From: Moraxellaceae bacterium
Lineage (GTDB): Bacteria > Pseudomonadota > Gammaproteobacteria > Pseudomonadales > Moraxellaceae
Length of the DNA: 64,000 nucleotides
Assembly (NCBI GenBank): GCA_029237815.1
Contig: JAQZBP010000003.1
Span: forward strand, 496,001-560,000
Reading direction: 5' to 3'
Shown here: positions 18,101-26,439 of the stretch, in pieces
Position numbering within the stretch: the stretch's first letter is position 1
How the letters are laid out: the number at the start of each line of letters is the position of its first letter
Translations under genes and position numbers: made by a program
Notes under the pieces: model-generated
The model's database searches: none
Told to the model about the DNA's origin: nothing
The model's input: the letters and a program-made list of their open reading frames with translations, nothing else

Positions 18101-21100
18101 CGGCGTTCATGGCACCCGGGGTCGGGCTGCCCGGCGTGCGCAGCAGCAGGCCGGCTGCGAGCGGCGAGCTGCCGCCGGCGGCATCGACAACCGTCGCGCC
18201 ATTCAGCGTGGTGCTGCCGGGCACATAGATCGTGAAGGCCGGCACGGCGTCACGCAGCGTCACACCGGTGGCGTTCTCGTTGCCGGTGTTGCGCACGGTG
18301 ATCGTGTAGCGCAACACGTCGCCCGGCATCAGCACGTCGGGGTCGGCGGTGAGGTCCTGCGAGATCTTCTGCACCTGCCAGGCGGGCGCCGAGCCGATCA
18401 GCGTCGACGTCTGGTTGCTGGTGGCGAGCGGCACGCCGGCGGCAACGAGTTCCGCGCTGTTGAGCACCGTGGTGCCGCTCGGCAGCACCGCGGCCAGCGT
18501 CGCCTCGAACACGATGGTGCGCGTGGCGGTGGCGCTGCCGCTCGCGCCCAGCGTCAGGTTGCGGATGTCGACCAGCCCGGTGCCGTTGGCGCCACCGGTG
18601 GCGGTGGTCGCGGCCGAGCTGGCGCCGGCGTCGGAGACACTGACGAGCTGCAGCGTGCCCGGCGCGAACTGCGCGGCCAGCGTGTCCACCACCGAGGCGT
18701 TGCCCACCGCCACCACGCTGTCGTTGGTGACCTGCAGCGTGTAGCGCAGGGTGTCGCCCGGCGCGGCATTGGCGCCCGGCGTCTGGCCGGTGCTGGCGTT
18801 GACCACCGACTTCACGAAGGTGACGGCCAGCGGCGTGCTCACGGTGACGGTGGCCGGCAACGTGAAGTAGTCATTCTCGGCGGGCGTGCCGCTGCCGTTG
18901 CGCTCCAGCGCATTGCTGCCGTTCTGCCCGGTCCAGCGCGCCACCACGCTGTTGGCGAGCGCCTGGCCGGCGGCCACGCCGGGCAGCACGCGCACCTGGT
19001 AGGTAATGGTCGCGGTCGCGCCTTCGGCGAGATCGATGTCGATGCCGTTGGCCGGATTCCAGCTCAGCGATTGCCGCGTCGCCGTGCCGTCACCGGTGCT
19101 CGCGGGATCAGCAAGCACGGCGCCATTCAGGCGCGCCGTGCCCGGCTCGTAGCGCAGGCCGAGATCGAGACTGTCTTCCAGCGTGAGATCGAAGGCGGCG
19201 GCAAAGTTGTCCCCCGCGCCGGCCCCGGCGGCGTTCAGCGTCAGCGTATAGGTGAGCAGCGAGTTCACCGGCGGCGTCGCCGTGGAGGCCGCCTTGGCCA
19301 CCGTCAGCAATGGCTCCACCACCGTGAAGGGCGCGCTCGTGGACGCGGTGACAGTGCCGGGAGCCATGCCGGTGTAGGTGTAGTCGGCGGTATTGGCGAT
19401 GCTGGCGCCGGCCGTGGCGCTGGCGTTGTTGGCGAGGCGCGCGCGCAGCGTGATGCGCGCCTGCTGCCCGGCCGGAATGGCGGCGATGCCGAGGCTCACC
19501 TGCCCCGGCGCCACGCTGGTGTCGGTGAGCGCGAGCGGATTGCCCTCCAGCGTGGCGGTGGCGCTCTCGTACACCAGCGCACCATGCAGCGTGTCCGTCA
19601 CCACCACGTTGTTCAGCGCGACGTTCATCGCGACCGCGGGCACGCGGATCTCGTAGACGATCTCGTCGCCGACGGTGGCCTCGACCGGCGAGAGCAGGGT
19701 CTTCAGCAGCTGGGCCGGGCCGGCCAGGTTGGTCATCCACACTTCGGCGCGCTCCACCGGCGCGTAGCGGCGCCCGGACAGCGCCGGCAGCGACCAGTAC
19801 TCGACGAGCTGCGCGCGGTTGCTCCAGCTCGTGGAAGCTGTGACATCGGTGTGGAAGCCGAGGTTGTAGTCCACCGTGACACAGGCGCCCGGGTTCACCG
19901 GTGCGGCATCCGCCAGCACGATGCGCAGCTCGCCGCCACGCGCCGGCGCGCTGTAGCTGTAGTGCGTGCCGGCCACGAGCGTGGTGGCGCCGATACGCAC
20001 CACCGGCGGCGCGCTGGCCAGATCGCCCTCGTCGAACTGCGTCGCGAGCAGGTCGCTGATCGTCACGCCGTAGGCTGGCGCCAGGCCGCCGTTGCAGGTG
20101 GACAGGCGGAAATTCATGACGTCGGTGGCGAGCCGCACCTGGTAGGGGCTGGCGGCGGTACCGCTGCCGGTGCGGCCGCTGCCGGTGTCGACCTTGGTGA
20201 TGGCGCTCATCAGCGGCTGGCGCACGTCGACCCGCTCCGTGGCGCGCAGGCGCGCCGGATACACGGCGGGATCGCCGCCCGTGTAGGCCAGCGTCGCCAC
20301 GTTGTCGCGCGTGATGGCGGTGGCGTAGCCGACGCCGGTGGCGGGCGCATCGGGCAGCACACGCGCCACGTACTGGATGACCAGCGTGTCGATAGGCGTG
20401 CCGTCATTGCTGGGCGTATTGACGATGTCGCCGAATTCCCAGCGCAGCGTGCCGGTGGCGCCGGCGGCCGGCTGCGCCGCGAGCGTGTAGGCGAAGGAAG
20501 GCCCGGCGGTGATGGACGCACTCTGCAGGGCGAGGCCCACCGGCAGCACGTCCTCCACCACCACGTTGCGTGTCGTGTACTCCTGCAGGTTGAGCGTCAG
20601 CGCATAGGTGATCGTGTCGCCGACGCGCACCAAGGGATCGGTGACGCTAGCCGGTGTCTCCGCCCAGCTGTCACCCTGCACGGCCTTGGTGAGGAAGGTG
20701 TTGTCGACGGTGCCGACCGTGGCGGTGACAGGGCCGACGCAATAATCGTTGGGCTGCACGAGGGTCGGGCAGCCGTTTCCGTTGCGCTCGGCGCTCTGGC
20801 CGTCCTGCAGCGAGGTCCAGTCCGCCAGCACGCGATTGGTGGCCGGCGCGCCGCTGGCCGCCTCCACCGTGACGCGATAGGTGAGTACCAGGCTCTGTCC
20901 GGCGGGAATGTCGAGGCTGCCGTCGCCGTTGGCACGGCCCCAGGCCAGCTCGCCGCTGACCAGCTCCGTCGGCGTTGCCACGAAACCCGCCACGGCGACG
21001 CCATTGATGAATGCCGTCGCGGAATTCGCGACCAGGCTCATGCCGGCGGGCAGCGTGTCGACGACGCGGGTGTCGAAGGCCGTGGCGTCGCCGCTGTTGG

Positions 21101-23720
21101 CGAGCGTCACCGTGTACTGCAGCACGTCGCCCACCGTGGCCGGGTCGGCGGGCGTCTTGGCCGCCGGGCTCACGAAACCCACGGCCTTGCTCGCCGCCAG
21201 CAGCGGCTCCGTCACCGTCATGCTGCCGGCGTTGGCGGTGCCGCCGGATTTCTGCGTGGTCGCATTGCCGTTGACGCGGTTGTAGGTAAAGGAGGCGCTG
21301 TTGCCGAACACCAGGCCGCGCTGGTTGGTCGCGGTGTTCTGCAGCTCCACCGTGACGTCGATGACCACCTGCGCAAACGGCGCGATATCGAGGCCGGTCA
21401 CGGTGTCGGCGATCACCGGCGTGGTGGCCGTGCCGACGTTGCCGAGCGTCCAGCTGCCGCCAGAGACCACGGTCGCACTCACGAAGCGCATGTTCGCCGC
21501 GGAGAGCGCGAGGTCGTCCTGGATGCGCACGTCGTAGAGCGGCACCGGCGTCGGCACGGCCGGCACGGTGAGGCGGTAGCGGAACTGCTCGCCGATGGTG
21601 GCGGTGGCCTGCGTCGTCGCCTTCGCCAGGGGCCCCGGCGTCTGCACCAGCACCTGGGTGGGGTCCTCGTCGCCCGCCACGGCAGGATCGGCCACGCCGT
21701 TCACGTAAGGATCGTCGCTCAGCGCGGCAAAGCCTCCGGCCGCGGCCAAGCTGGCCTGGTTGCTCACCACGGTGCCGTGGGTAAGGCCCGCCTGCAGCGT
21801 GATCTCGAACTCGATCTCGAGCTCGCTGCCCAGCGAGAGGTTGAGCGGCGCGCCGCTGCCGGTGATGGTGAGCGCACCGGTCGCCGTATTGAAGCTGTGG
21901 GTGGCGCCCGGCGGCAGCACCACGTTGCCGAAGGAGCTGCCGACAAACCGCGTCGCCACGTCCAGCGTGTCGGTGATGGTGATGCCGTTGATGTTCTGGT
22001 CGACGTTGAACAGGCGCAGCCGGTAGCGCAGGCGGTCACCCGGCGCCGCGGTCGTGGCGGGATAGGCGCCGGTGGCCAGGTTCTCCACCGTCTTCTCGAA
22101 GTAATAGCCGGAGAGCCCTGCCGTCACCACCTGGTTGTCCTGGTGGTCGAGCAGCGCCGGCGTGCCGTCGGTGAGGCTGCGGTTGAAGGCGACGCGGGCG
22201 GCGTTGCTGGCGGCGTCGTTGAACCACTGCACGGCGCCGGCCACGTTGGTGAGCAGCGCGCCGTCGCTGGTGAAGCCCGGGTCGAGCTGCGCGTCATAGG
22301 TCACGAGCAGGCGCTGGTTGGGCGCGATGGCGCCGCCGGCCGCGGTCAGCGCCACACTCAGCTGGCAGGTCGGCGACGGCGCGAAAGTGACGGTGTAGTC
22401 GGTGCCGGCGGCGAGCAGCCGGACCAGCGTGATGCCGTCGGCCGCGACGATGCGCGCGCTGACGCTGGCAGAGGGGTCGGTGGCGCACATGCCCACCGGC
22501 ACGTTGTCCTGCACGGTCGGGTTCCAGGCCGGCGCCCCGCCGCTGTTCTGCACGTCGATGCGGAAGGTGGCGGTATCGGCCAGGTCCAGCGCCGTGGTCG
22601 TGCTGGACTTGGTGACGACGAGGTTGGGCGCGGCGATGGTCATGGCCGGCGAGATGCCCGACTCGCCCGGAAGCGGATTGAAGAACTCGCCGGGCTCGAT
22701 GACGCCGTCCTCGTCGATGTCGACGGCGCGCGAGAATTCCCACTTCGCGGTGTTGGTGAAGACGGTGCCGTTGGCATTGCCGGCGACGTCGTCGAGCACG
22801 ACCGTGATCTCCACCACGATCTGCTGCCCCTTGGGGATGTCGGGCAGCGTGAAATCCAGGTGCTTGCTGTCGCCGGTGTTGGTGATGGGCACCACGGTGC
22901 CCGAGCCCTCGTAGTAGGCATTGATGCCGACCAGCGTCATTTCCGCGCCGGTGGCCGCCGCCGTCAGGTCGTCGGTGACGTGGATGTTGCCGAGGTCGTT
23001 GGCGGAGGGGAACGGCGTGGTGGTGCCGGTGGCCGGATCGAACATCACCGGGATGGTCAGCGTGTAGGTGAAGGGCACGCCGATGCTGGCGGTGGCGGAC
23101 GGCGCGGCCTTGTCGATCTTCTCGACGGGAATGAAGAGATCCTGGCAGGAGTTGTTGCCGGCGAAGATGGCGCTGTTGGTGAACCAGATCTTGAACTTGT
23201 CATCGGTGTTCGAGCACGCCATGTTGCCGGTGTAGTAGACGTTGTCGAAGACGATGAGCGAGAGCGGGTCGCCGGACTGGAAATTGAAGTTGATGGTGGT
23301 GGTCAGCGGCTTCGATTGCGGCCAGTTGCGGAAGGTGCAGCTGGTGTCGACGGAGATCTGCGTCGGCGGATTCGCCAGGACATTGCCGTCGATCACGCCG
23401 AAGTAAGGCGCATCGGAGCAGAACTTGTCGGCGGCCTGGGCGCTACCGGCGAGGCCGAGCAGGAGCAGCAGAAAAAGCAGCGCCCCGCCCTGCCCGGCCC
23501 GCTGCAACCGCGGAGCGCCGGCAGTCGTGTCGATTGCCGCCGTGGCAGCTGCAGTGGCAGTGGTCACGACACCCTTGGAACGTGAACCAGCGCACAGTCG
23601 CAGTGCCAGCACGATCGTGCTCCAGTCCCTGAGCATGCGAACCACGCCGGGAAGGAATCGGTTCAGTGCGACTGGCCACCCGCGGGTGGAATGCCACTTC
23701 AACCTTTGCACGTAACTCAC
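15174..23720 (-). CDS. Giant DUF11-repeat surface protein with SdrD-B-like modules
   Basis: 2848 residues. The hydrophobic signal core is at about 78-97 ('GGALLFLLLLLGLAGSAQAA'), so either the signal peptide is unusually extended or the true start is internal; GTG near residue 52 has an AAGGG site upstream. The first 110 mature residues hold several Cys. From about 210 to 2200 there are many tandem DUF11 (conserved repeat) beta-sandwich modules with recurring GD-x-L-x-Y-T/R, DTLP/D-x-LP and G-x-V-x-N-x-A motifs. Two SdrD_B-like modules (W/FDDAN..N..D.GE) lie near 2235 and 2650. The C-terminal 150 residues are a distinct domain rich in Arg and Leu. DUF11 modules build long extracellular stalks, often stabilised by isopeptide or disulfide bonds. 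The gene is coupled by an ATGA overlap to the OmpA/barrel gene downstream, which is the likely anchor. Confidence 0.85.
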   Translation of the reverse strand: MSYVQRLKWHSTRGWPVALNRFLPGVVRMLRDWSTIVLALRLCAGSRSKGVVTTATAAATAAIDTTAGAPRLQRAGQGGALLFLLLLLGLAGSAQAADKFCSDAPYFGVIDGNVLANPPTQISVDTSCTFRNWPQSKPLTTTINFNFQSGDPLSLIVFDNVYYTGNMACSNTDDKFKIWFTNSAIFAGNNSCQDLFIPVEKIDKAAPSATASIGVPFTYTLTIPVMFDPATGTTTPFPSANDLGNIHVTDDLTAAATGAEMTLVGINAYYEGSGTVVPITNTGDSKHLDFTLPDIPKGQQIVVEITVVLDDVAGNANGTVFTNTAKWEFSRAVDIDEDGVIEPGEFFNPLPGESGISPAMTIAAPNLVVTKSSTTTALDLADTATFRIDVQNSGGAPAWNPTVQDNVPVGMCATDPSASVSARIVAADGITLVRLLAAGTDYTVTFAPSPTCQLSVALTAAGGAIAPNQRLLVTYDAQLDPGFTSDGALLTNVAGAVQWFNDAASNAARVAFNRSLTDGTPALLDHQDNQVVTAGLSGYYFEKTVENLATGAYPATTAAPGDRLRYRLRLFNVDQNINGITITDTLDVATRFVGSSFGNVVLPPGATHSFNTATGALTITGSGAPLNLSLGSELEIEFEITLQAGLTHGTVVSNQASLAAAGGFAALSDDPYVNGVADPAVAGDEDPTQVLVQTPGPLAKATTQATATIGEQFRYRLTVPAVPTPVPLYDVRIQDDLALSAANMRFVSATVVSGGSWTLGNVGTATTPVIADTVTGLDIAPFAQVVIDVTVELQNTATNQRGLVFGNSASFTYNRVNGNATTQKSGGTANAGSMTVTEPLLAASKAVGFVSPAAKTPADPATVGDVLQYTVTLANSGDATAFDTRVVDTLPAGMSLVANSATAFINGVAVAGFVATPTELVSGELAWGRANGDGSLDIPAGQSLVLTYRVTVEAASGAPATNRVLADWTSLQDGQSAERNGNGCPTLVQPNDYCVGPVTATVGTVDNTFLTKAVQGDSWAETPASVTDPLVRVGDTITYALTLNLQEYTTRNVVVEDVLPVGLALQSASITAGPSFAYTLAAQPAAGATGTLRWEFGDIVNTPSNDGTPIDTLVIQYVARVLPDAPATGVGYATAITRDNVATLAYTGGDPAVYPARLRATERVDVRQPLMSAITKVDTGSGRTGSGTAASPYQVRLATDVMNFRLSTCNGGLAPAYGVTISDLLATQFDEGDLASAPPVVRIGATTLVAGTHYSYSAPARGGELRIVLADAAPVNPGACVTVDYNLGFHTDVTASTSWSNRAQLVEYWSLPALSGRRYAPVERAEVWMTNLAGPAQLLKTLLSPVEATVGDEIVYEIRVPAVAMNVALNNVVVTDTLHGALVYESATATLEGNPLALTDTSVAPGQVSLGIAAIPAGQQARITLRARLANNASATAGASIANTADYTYTGMAPGTVTASTSAPFTVVEPLLTVAKAASTATPPVNSLLTYTLTLNAAGAGAGDNFAAAFDLTLEDSLDLGLRYEPGTARLNGAVLADPASTGDGTATRQSLSWNPANGIDIDLAEGATATITYQVRVLPGVAAGQALANSVVARWTGQNGSNALERNGSGTPAENDYFTLPATVTVSTPLAVTFVKSVVNASTGQTPGANAAPGDTLRYTLQVTNDSVVAVGNASVVDTLAAQFAPGTLQLVSVSDAGASSAATTATGGANGTGLVDIRNLTLGASGSATATRTIVFEATLAAVLPSGTTVLNSAELVAAGVPLATSNQTSTLIGSAPAWQVQKISQDLTADPDVLMPGDVLRYTITVRNTGNENATGVTLRDAVPAFTIYVPGSTTLNGATVVDAAGGSSPLAAGLLLRTPGSPTPGAMNADPAATAASLATVTFQVRVNADTLGGTILANQGVVTGAGAGSGSFPEQLSDDPATPVAADPTRDIVGFLPLLDAQKTVAIAVDNGSPGVADPGDVLRYTITLRNGNAVPATGVTFTDAVPADTTYVASSTTLNGAAVADAGGGSPLAAGIAVNSPAAASGTVAGNASAVVVFDVQVNAGVAAATVISNQGFVDSTELPVEATDADGIDTNGDQPTTIVVGSGQQLAIVKEVSVVGGGFAAAGGLLEYTVRVTNTGSVPATQVLLQDDLSALAGQASYVAGSATLNGGTAGISYSAPLLSGDYAAAFGTLAPGATATLRFRVLVDSAVPQGTTLTNTGEVRWNTPTLSALSTVTIATGGIPGTVTLNGHVWHDANFSNAHDSGERDLAGWTVELYRGASRLGSTQTDAGGLYRFSGLAPATTAADQYEIRFRAPGAGAATALLGLADSAFGNGLQRIFGIAAAGGSSLQDLNLPIDPNGVVYDAILRAPVAGATLTLVAAGSGLPVASSCFDDPAQQNQVTTTLGYYKFDLNFSDASCPAGGDYRIDVTPPARGYVVGPSRLIPATTDATTAAFAVPSCPGSADDAVPATANECEAQASEQAPALGVPAGAGTRHYLHVTLANGAVPGDSQLFNNHLPLDPRLNDAVSISKVSALVNVSRGQLVPYVIRVRSALPVPLADMRIADRFPAGFKYVAGSARLDGVAREPVRDNRELAWDGVTLKAGEEHVLKLLMIVGAGVGEGEYVNRAQVFNTVTGGAASGEAKATVRVVPDPVFDCTDVIGKVFDDANLNGVQDKGEAGLPGVRVVTARGLIGTTDAFGRYHFTCAVLPDENRGANFIVKLDDRSLPSGYRVSTENPLVQRATRGHMAKFNFGAALHKLVRLDIANGVFEPGRSTLRLQWTTRLPLLLDTLRQGPAVLRLAYMAETEDAALVAQRLAAVKAEMAKRWAEAGTPYELTIETEVFWRTGAPPVRRVAK

Positions 23721-23770
23721 GACACCGCTGTTGTTGTAGGCGGATTCTAGAAATCGCAGCGCCCGAATAA

Positions 23771-23782
23771 CGTGAATTCACG
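23771..23782. promoter_or_regulatory. Perfect 12-bp palindrome upstream of the giant surface-protein gene
   Basis: CGTGAATTCACG, about 50 bases upstream of the annotated GTG start and about 20 bases upstream of the TAGAAT hexamer. The position would suit an operator or activator site. The length is short enough that chance is possible. Confidence 0.3.
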
Positions 23783-24002
23783 CGCACTCGCCCGGCCGGA
23801 ATCGCGATTTAGTGTGACTGCCGTCTAGAAACACCAAGAAGGCGGCGCGGCGCCGCGAGAGGAGGAACACTCACGCCAGCGCAAATGCAGAATTCCGCTC
23901 ACGGCATTTTCCAGTTCGCATTCATGGATTGATGGCGACATGAATGCGAAGCGACGTTGCCGATACCGCTCGCGGGAATGCCGCGACGCCGAAACGTCAG
24001 GC

Positions 24003-24034
24003 AAAAAAAAGCCACCGCCATCCCTGGCGGTGGC
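24003..24034 (-). terminator. Intrinsic terminator of the nine-gene envelope operon
   Basis: Read on the minus strand: a perfect 10-bp stem (GCCACCGCCA with TGGCGGTGGC), four-base loop, then eight T. It starts 13 bases after the stop of the TonB-like gene and marks the operon's end. Confidence 0.93.
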
Positions 24035-24047
24035 GAGGGGCGTCACA

Positions 24048-25454
24048 TCAGCCGGCCGGCAGGAAGTCGATCGGGTACAGGATCTTGGTGACCGGAACGC
24101 CGTCCTTCGCGCCGAAATTGAACTTCAGCACGCGGTCGACGACATCGGCCGACAGCGCCGGCGAGTTCATGTCGGTGGACTGCACGCGGCAGGCCGAGAC
24201 GCGGCCGTCCGGTTCGATGGTGAGGGCGAGCACCATCTTGCCGCGCAAGGTCGGATCATTGCGCAATTCGCGGTTGTAGAGACGGTAAAGCGCGGCCTTG
24301 TAGCGGTCGAAGACGATCTGGATCTCCTCGTCGGTTCGTGCCGGACCGGCACCCTTGCCAAGCGGACGCGACGCCTCGCGCACGTCGGCGGCGACGCTGC
24401 TCTGCGCACGTCCCACCTGCATGCCGCTGCCGGTGATGGCGCCGCCATTGCCGTTGCCGACGCCGCCGCGGCTGATGCCGGCATTGGCGATGCCGCCGCT
24501 GCCGCCATTGGCCTGCGCCGCGATCAGGGAACGCGTGCCGGCAGCGCCGTAGCCCGGTGCGCCACCATTGGCCTGCGCGCCGGCGTTGGTGATGCGCGCA
24601 TCAGCGCCCAGGCGGGACGGCGCGGCATCGTCGATCAGATCGGAAAAGCTGTCCTTGAAGGCGAGCACGCCCTTGGTTTCGGCACGGGCACGTGCCTGCC
24701 GGACCTCGGTCGGCCGGGCCTCGGCCACCGGCGTCGGCTTGTCTTCCTTCTTCGCCGTCTTCTGTTCTTCCGGCTGCTCGCGCTTGATCTCGCGCGGTGT
24801 CTCGACCGGCTTCGGCTCCTGCTTCTTCAGCATCTGCACCAGGCGGTCCGGTATCTCCACCGGCTGATTGCGGTCGCGCACCGGCAGGGTCCAGAACTGC
24901 GGCACCACGCCGATGAAGAGCATGAGCAGCAGGGCGAAGCGCAACACCTTGCGCAGGCGACGCTCGTCCTCTTCGCGCGCCGACCAGGGCATGACGGCGG
25001 GCCGGAAGGCCGGCGTCACCGCGTCGCGGTCGACGACGAATTCGAACTTCACGTCCTCTTCCGCCTGCACCACGTCGGCGAGTGCATCCTCGAGATCCGC
25101 CACGACGTCACGTTGGCGCTGCAGGTCGGCCACCAGGCCGGCCCGCGCCTGCTCGACGCGCAACACCTCGTGGCTGAAGGCGTCGAAGGCGCCGCGAACG
25201 CGACGCAGCACGGCCGCCTGGTCTGCCTCTGCAAGACTGTCGCCCCAGAACGCGGCCGCCGCGCCCATATCCTGCAGTTGCTCCAGCGCGGCGCAGGCCG
25301 ACTGCAGCAACTCGTAGCGGGGCCGCTCACCGGCCAGCGCCGCGAGCTCGGCGTCGACTTCGCGGCAGCTCTGCTCGAGCCCGGAAGCCAGCGCCTGCGC
25401 CCTGGCGATCTTTTCGCGCAGTACCAATTGCCGCTGTGCAAATGAGGTAGTCAC
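24048..25454 (-). CDS. TonB-like energy transducer with AgmX/PglI-type C-terminal domain
   Basis: 468 residues. Order: N-terminal cytoplasmic coiled coil (about 1-140, Leu/Glu/Gln/Arg heptads); one membrane helix at about 168-186 (FALLLMLFIGVVPQF); a Lys/Pro/Glu-rich periplasmic stretch at about 205-250 (EPKPVETPREIKRE); a Gly/Ala/Asn-rich flexible segment at about 285-360; and a C-terminal alpha/beta domain at 375-468 with YRLYNREL, KMVLALTIEPDGRV and VDRVLKFNFG. The C-terminal domain matches the AgmX/PglI (GltJ/GltG-like) group, related in fold to TonB/TolA C-termini. In Myxococcus such proteins link the AglRQS proton channel to outer-membrane parts of the gliding machine. The large cytoplasmic coiled coil differs from classic TonB and suggests a cytosolic partner. 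It is the last gene of the operon, 21 bases after the second ExbD gene. Confidence 0.82.
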   Translation of the reverse strand: MTTSFAQRQLVLREKIARAQALASGLEQSCREVDAELAALAGERPRYELLQSACAALEQLQDMGAAAAFWGDSLAEADQAAVLRRVRGAFDAFSHEVLRVEQARAGLVADLQRQRDVVADLEDALADVVQAEEDVKFEFVVDRDAVTPAFRPAVMPWSAREEDERRLRKVLRFALLLMLFIGVVPQFWTLPVRDRNQPVEIPDRLVQMLKKQEPKPVETPREIKREQPEEQKTAKKEDKPTPVAEARPTEVRQARARAETKGVLAFKDSFSDLIDDAAPSRLGADARITNAGAQANGGAPGYGAAGTRSLIAAQANGGSGGIANAGISRGGVGNGNGGAITGSGMQVGRAQSSVAADVREASRPLGKGAGPARTDEEIQIVFDRYKAALYRLYNRELRNDPTLRGKMVLALTIEPDGRVSACRVQSTDMNSPALSADVVDRVLKFNFGAKDGVPVTKILYPIDFLPAG

Positions 25455-25475
25455 GGGATCATGCCATTCCGGAAA

Positions 25476-25961
25476 TCATTTCTGGTTTACCGCCAGCGAG
25501 ATCTTGGTGTAGCCGGCAGCGGTACAGGACGTCATCACACGCTTCATGGCCCGGAAATGGACCTTCTGGTTCGCCATGACCGTGACTTCCGTGTCCTGCC
25601 CTTCCGACTGCGTCGCCAGGCCGACCGCGCTCTGGCGGATCTGCGTCATGCGGTCGCGGATGGACGGGATCACGTCGCCGGGGCTCGCCATCACCTCCGC
25701 CATGGTGGCGACGCGCTCGCCCTGCACGATCACGTCGTCGTCGCTGACCATGACCACCAGGGTCTCGCGCGGCTTCTTCTCGACGATGGAATTGGGCAGC
25801 TTGATGTTCTTGGGTGGCTCCAGCACGGTGCCGGCCGACTGGTTGACGAGCAGGTAGAGCAGCAGGATGGTGAAGATGTCCATCAGCGAGGTGAGGCTGA
25901 GCGACGTGACCTGGTGCTTGTTCATGCGCGCCATGCGCTGCATGCGTCGCGTGTTTTTCAT
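25476..25961 (-). CDS. ExbD/TolR-family protein, paralogue 2 (channel Asp retained)
   Basis: 161 residues with a basic cytoplasmic N-terminus, one membrane helix near residues 22-40 (SLTSLMDIFTILLLYLLV) and a periplasmic domain. Asp28 sits where ExbD Asp25 and TolR Asp23 carry protons, so this subunit should be active in proton transfer. The periplasmic part has VMVSDDDVIVQG and ends with a KVHFRAMKRVMTSCTAAGY segment, the usual ExbD fold, with a longer middle insertion (EVMASPGDVIPSIRDR). Its start overlaps the stop of paralogue 1 by four bases (ATGA), so the two are translationally coupled. Confidence 0.9.
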   Translation of the reverse strand: MKNTRRMQRMARMNKHQVTSLSLTSLMDIFTILLLYLLVNQSAGTVLEPPKNIKLPNSIVEKKPRETLVVMVSDDDVIVQGERVATMAEVMASPGDVIPSIRDRMTQIRQSAVGLATQSEGQDTEVTVMANQKVHFRAMKRVMTSCTAAGYTKISLAVNQK

Positions 25962-26437
25962 GGCGTGTCTCCGATGGAGACTTCCGGGAAGAGGATGGTC
26001 GCGGCCGCGGCCGCCTTCGGCTTGTACACCTTGACGGCGTCCATCACGGCGATCATGTCGTTGTATTCGATGTCCGGCTCCAGCAGCACGGTGACGTCCT
26101 GCTTCTCCGGGTAAGTCGCCTTGAGGTCGCGCAGGCGCTCCCCCAGCGCGGCGAGATCGTACTTGTCGTCACGGCGGGCGATGGTGTCGGTAATGCGCTT
26201 GCCATCGCCGATCTCCAGCCCCGACTTGCGCACCATGACCTCGATGGTCACGAGCGGCGCGTCCGGCACGGCGCCCCCGGCGGCCTGCGTGGGCAGGTTG
26301 AGCTCCTGGATGTTCACCTGCGAGAAGACGGCCGTGGCGAGCAGGAAGGGAATCAGGACCACCATCAGGTTCATGAAGGTGGTGACGTCCAGCTCGAGCT
26401 GGGGGCTCTCCTTCTTGTAGTGGAGTTTGCGGGCCAT
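25958..26437 (-). CDS. ExbD/TolR-family protein, paralogue 1 (Asn at the channel Asp position)
   Basis: 159 residues, one membrane helix near residues 18-40 ('VTTFMNLMVVLIPFLLATA') and a periplasmic domain ending in DIEYNDMIAVMDAV, the ExbD 'y..vi.vmd..' motif. Aligned on the VT..(I/M)D helix of ExbD, the proton-carrying Asp is replaced by Asn23; I checked the codon, AAC on the minus strand at 26371-26369. Asp17 lies six residues earlier, before the helix. An inactive first subunit paired with an active second one would make an asymmetric ExbD dimer. The start is two bases after the ExbB stop, so the three channel genes are tightly coupled. Confidence 0.88.
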   Translation of the reverse strand: MARKLHYKKESPQLELDVTTFMNLMVVLIPFLLATAVFSQVNIQELNLPTQAAGGAVPDAPLVTIEVMVRKSGLEIGDGKRITDTIARRDDKYDLAALGERLRDLKATYPEKQDVTVLLEPDIEYNDMIAVMDAVKVYKPKAAAAATILFPEVSIGDTP

Positions 26438-26439
26438 GC

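Larger units (their letters stand above)
23721..24047. other. Intergenic region between the two minus-strand blocks
   Basis: 327 bases. It holds the terminator of the upstream nine-gene operon and the control region of the giant DUF11/OmpA pair. On the minus strand a TAGAAT -10-like hexamer (plus-strand ATTCTA at 23744-23749) lies close upstream of GTG 23720, but a matching -35 was not convincing. A perfect palindrome lies at 23771-23782. The part from 23820 to 24000 shows no gene. Confidence 0.5.

Noticed and set aside
15024-23585. A 2853-codon plus-strand open frame
   Set aside because: It is the antisense of the DUF11 giant gene, lacks any domain, and has the Arg/His/Gly/Val composition of a GC-rich shadow frame.
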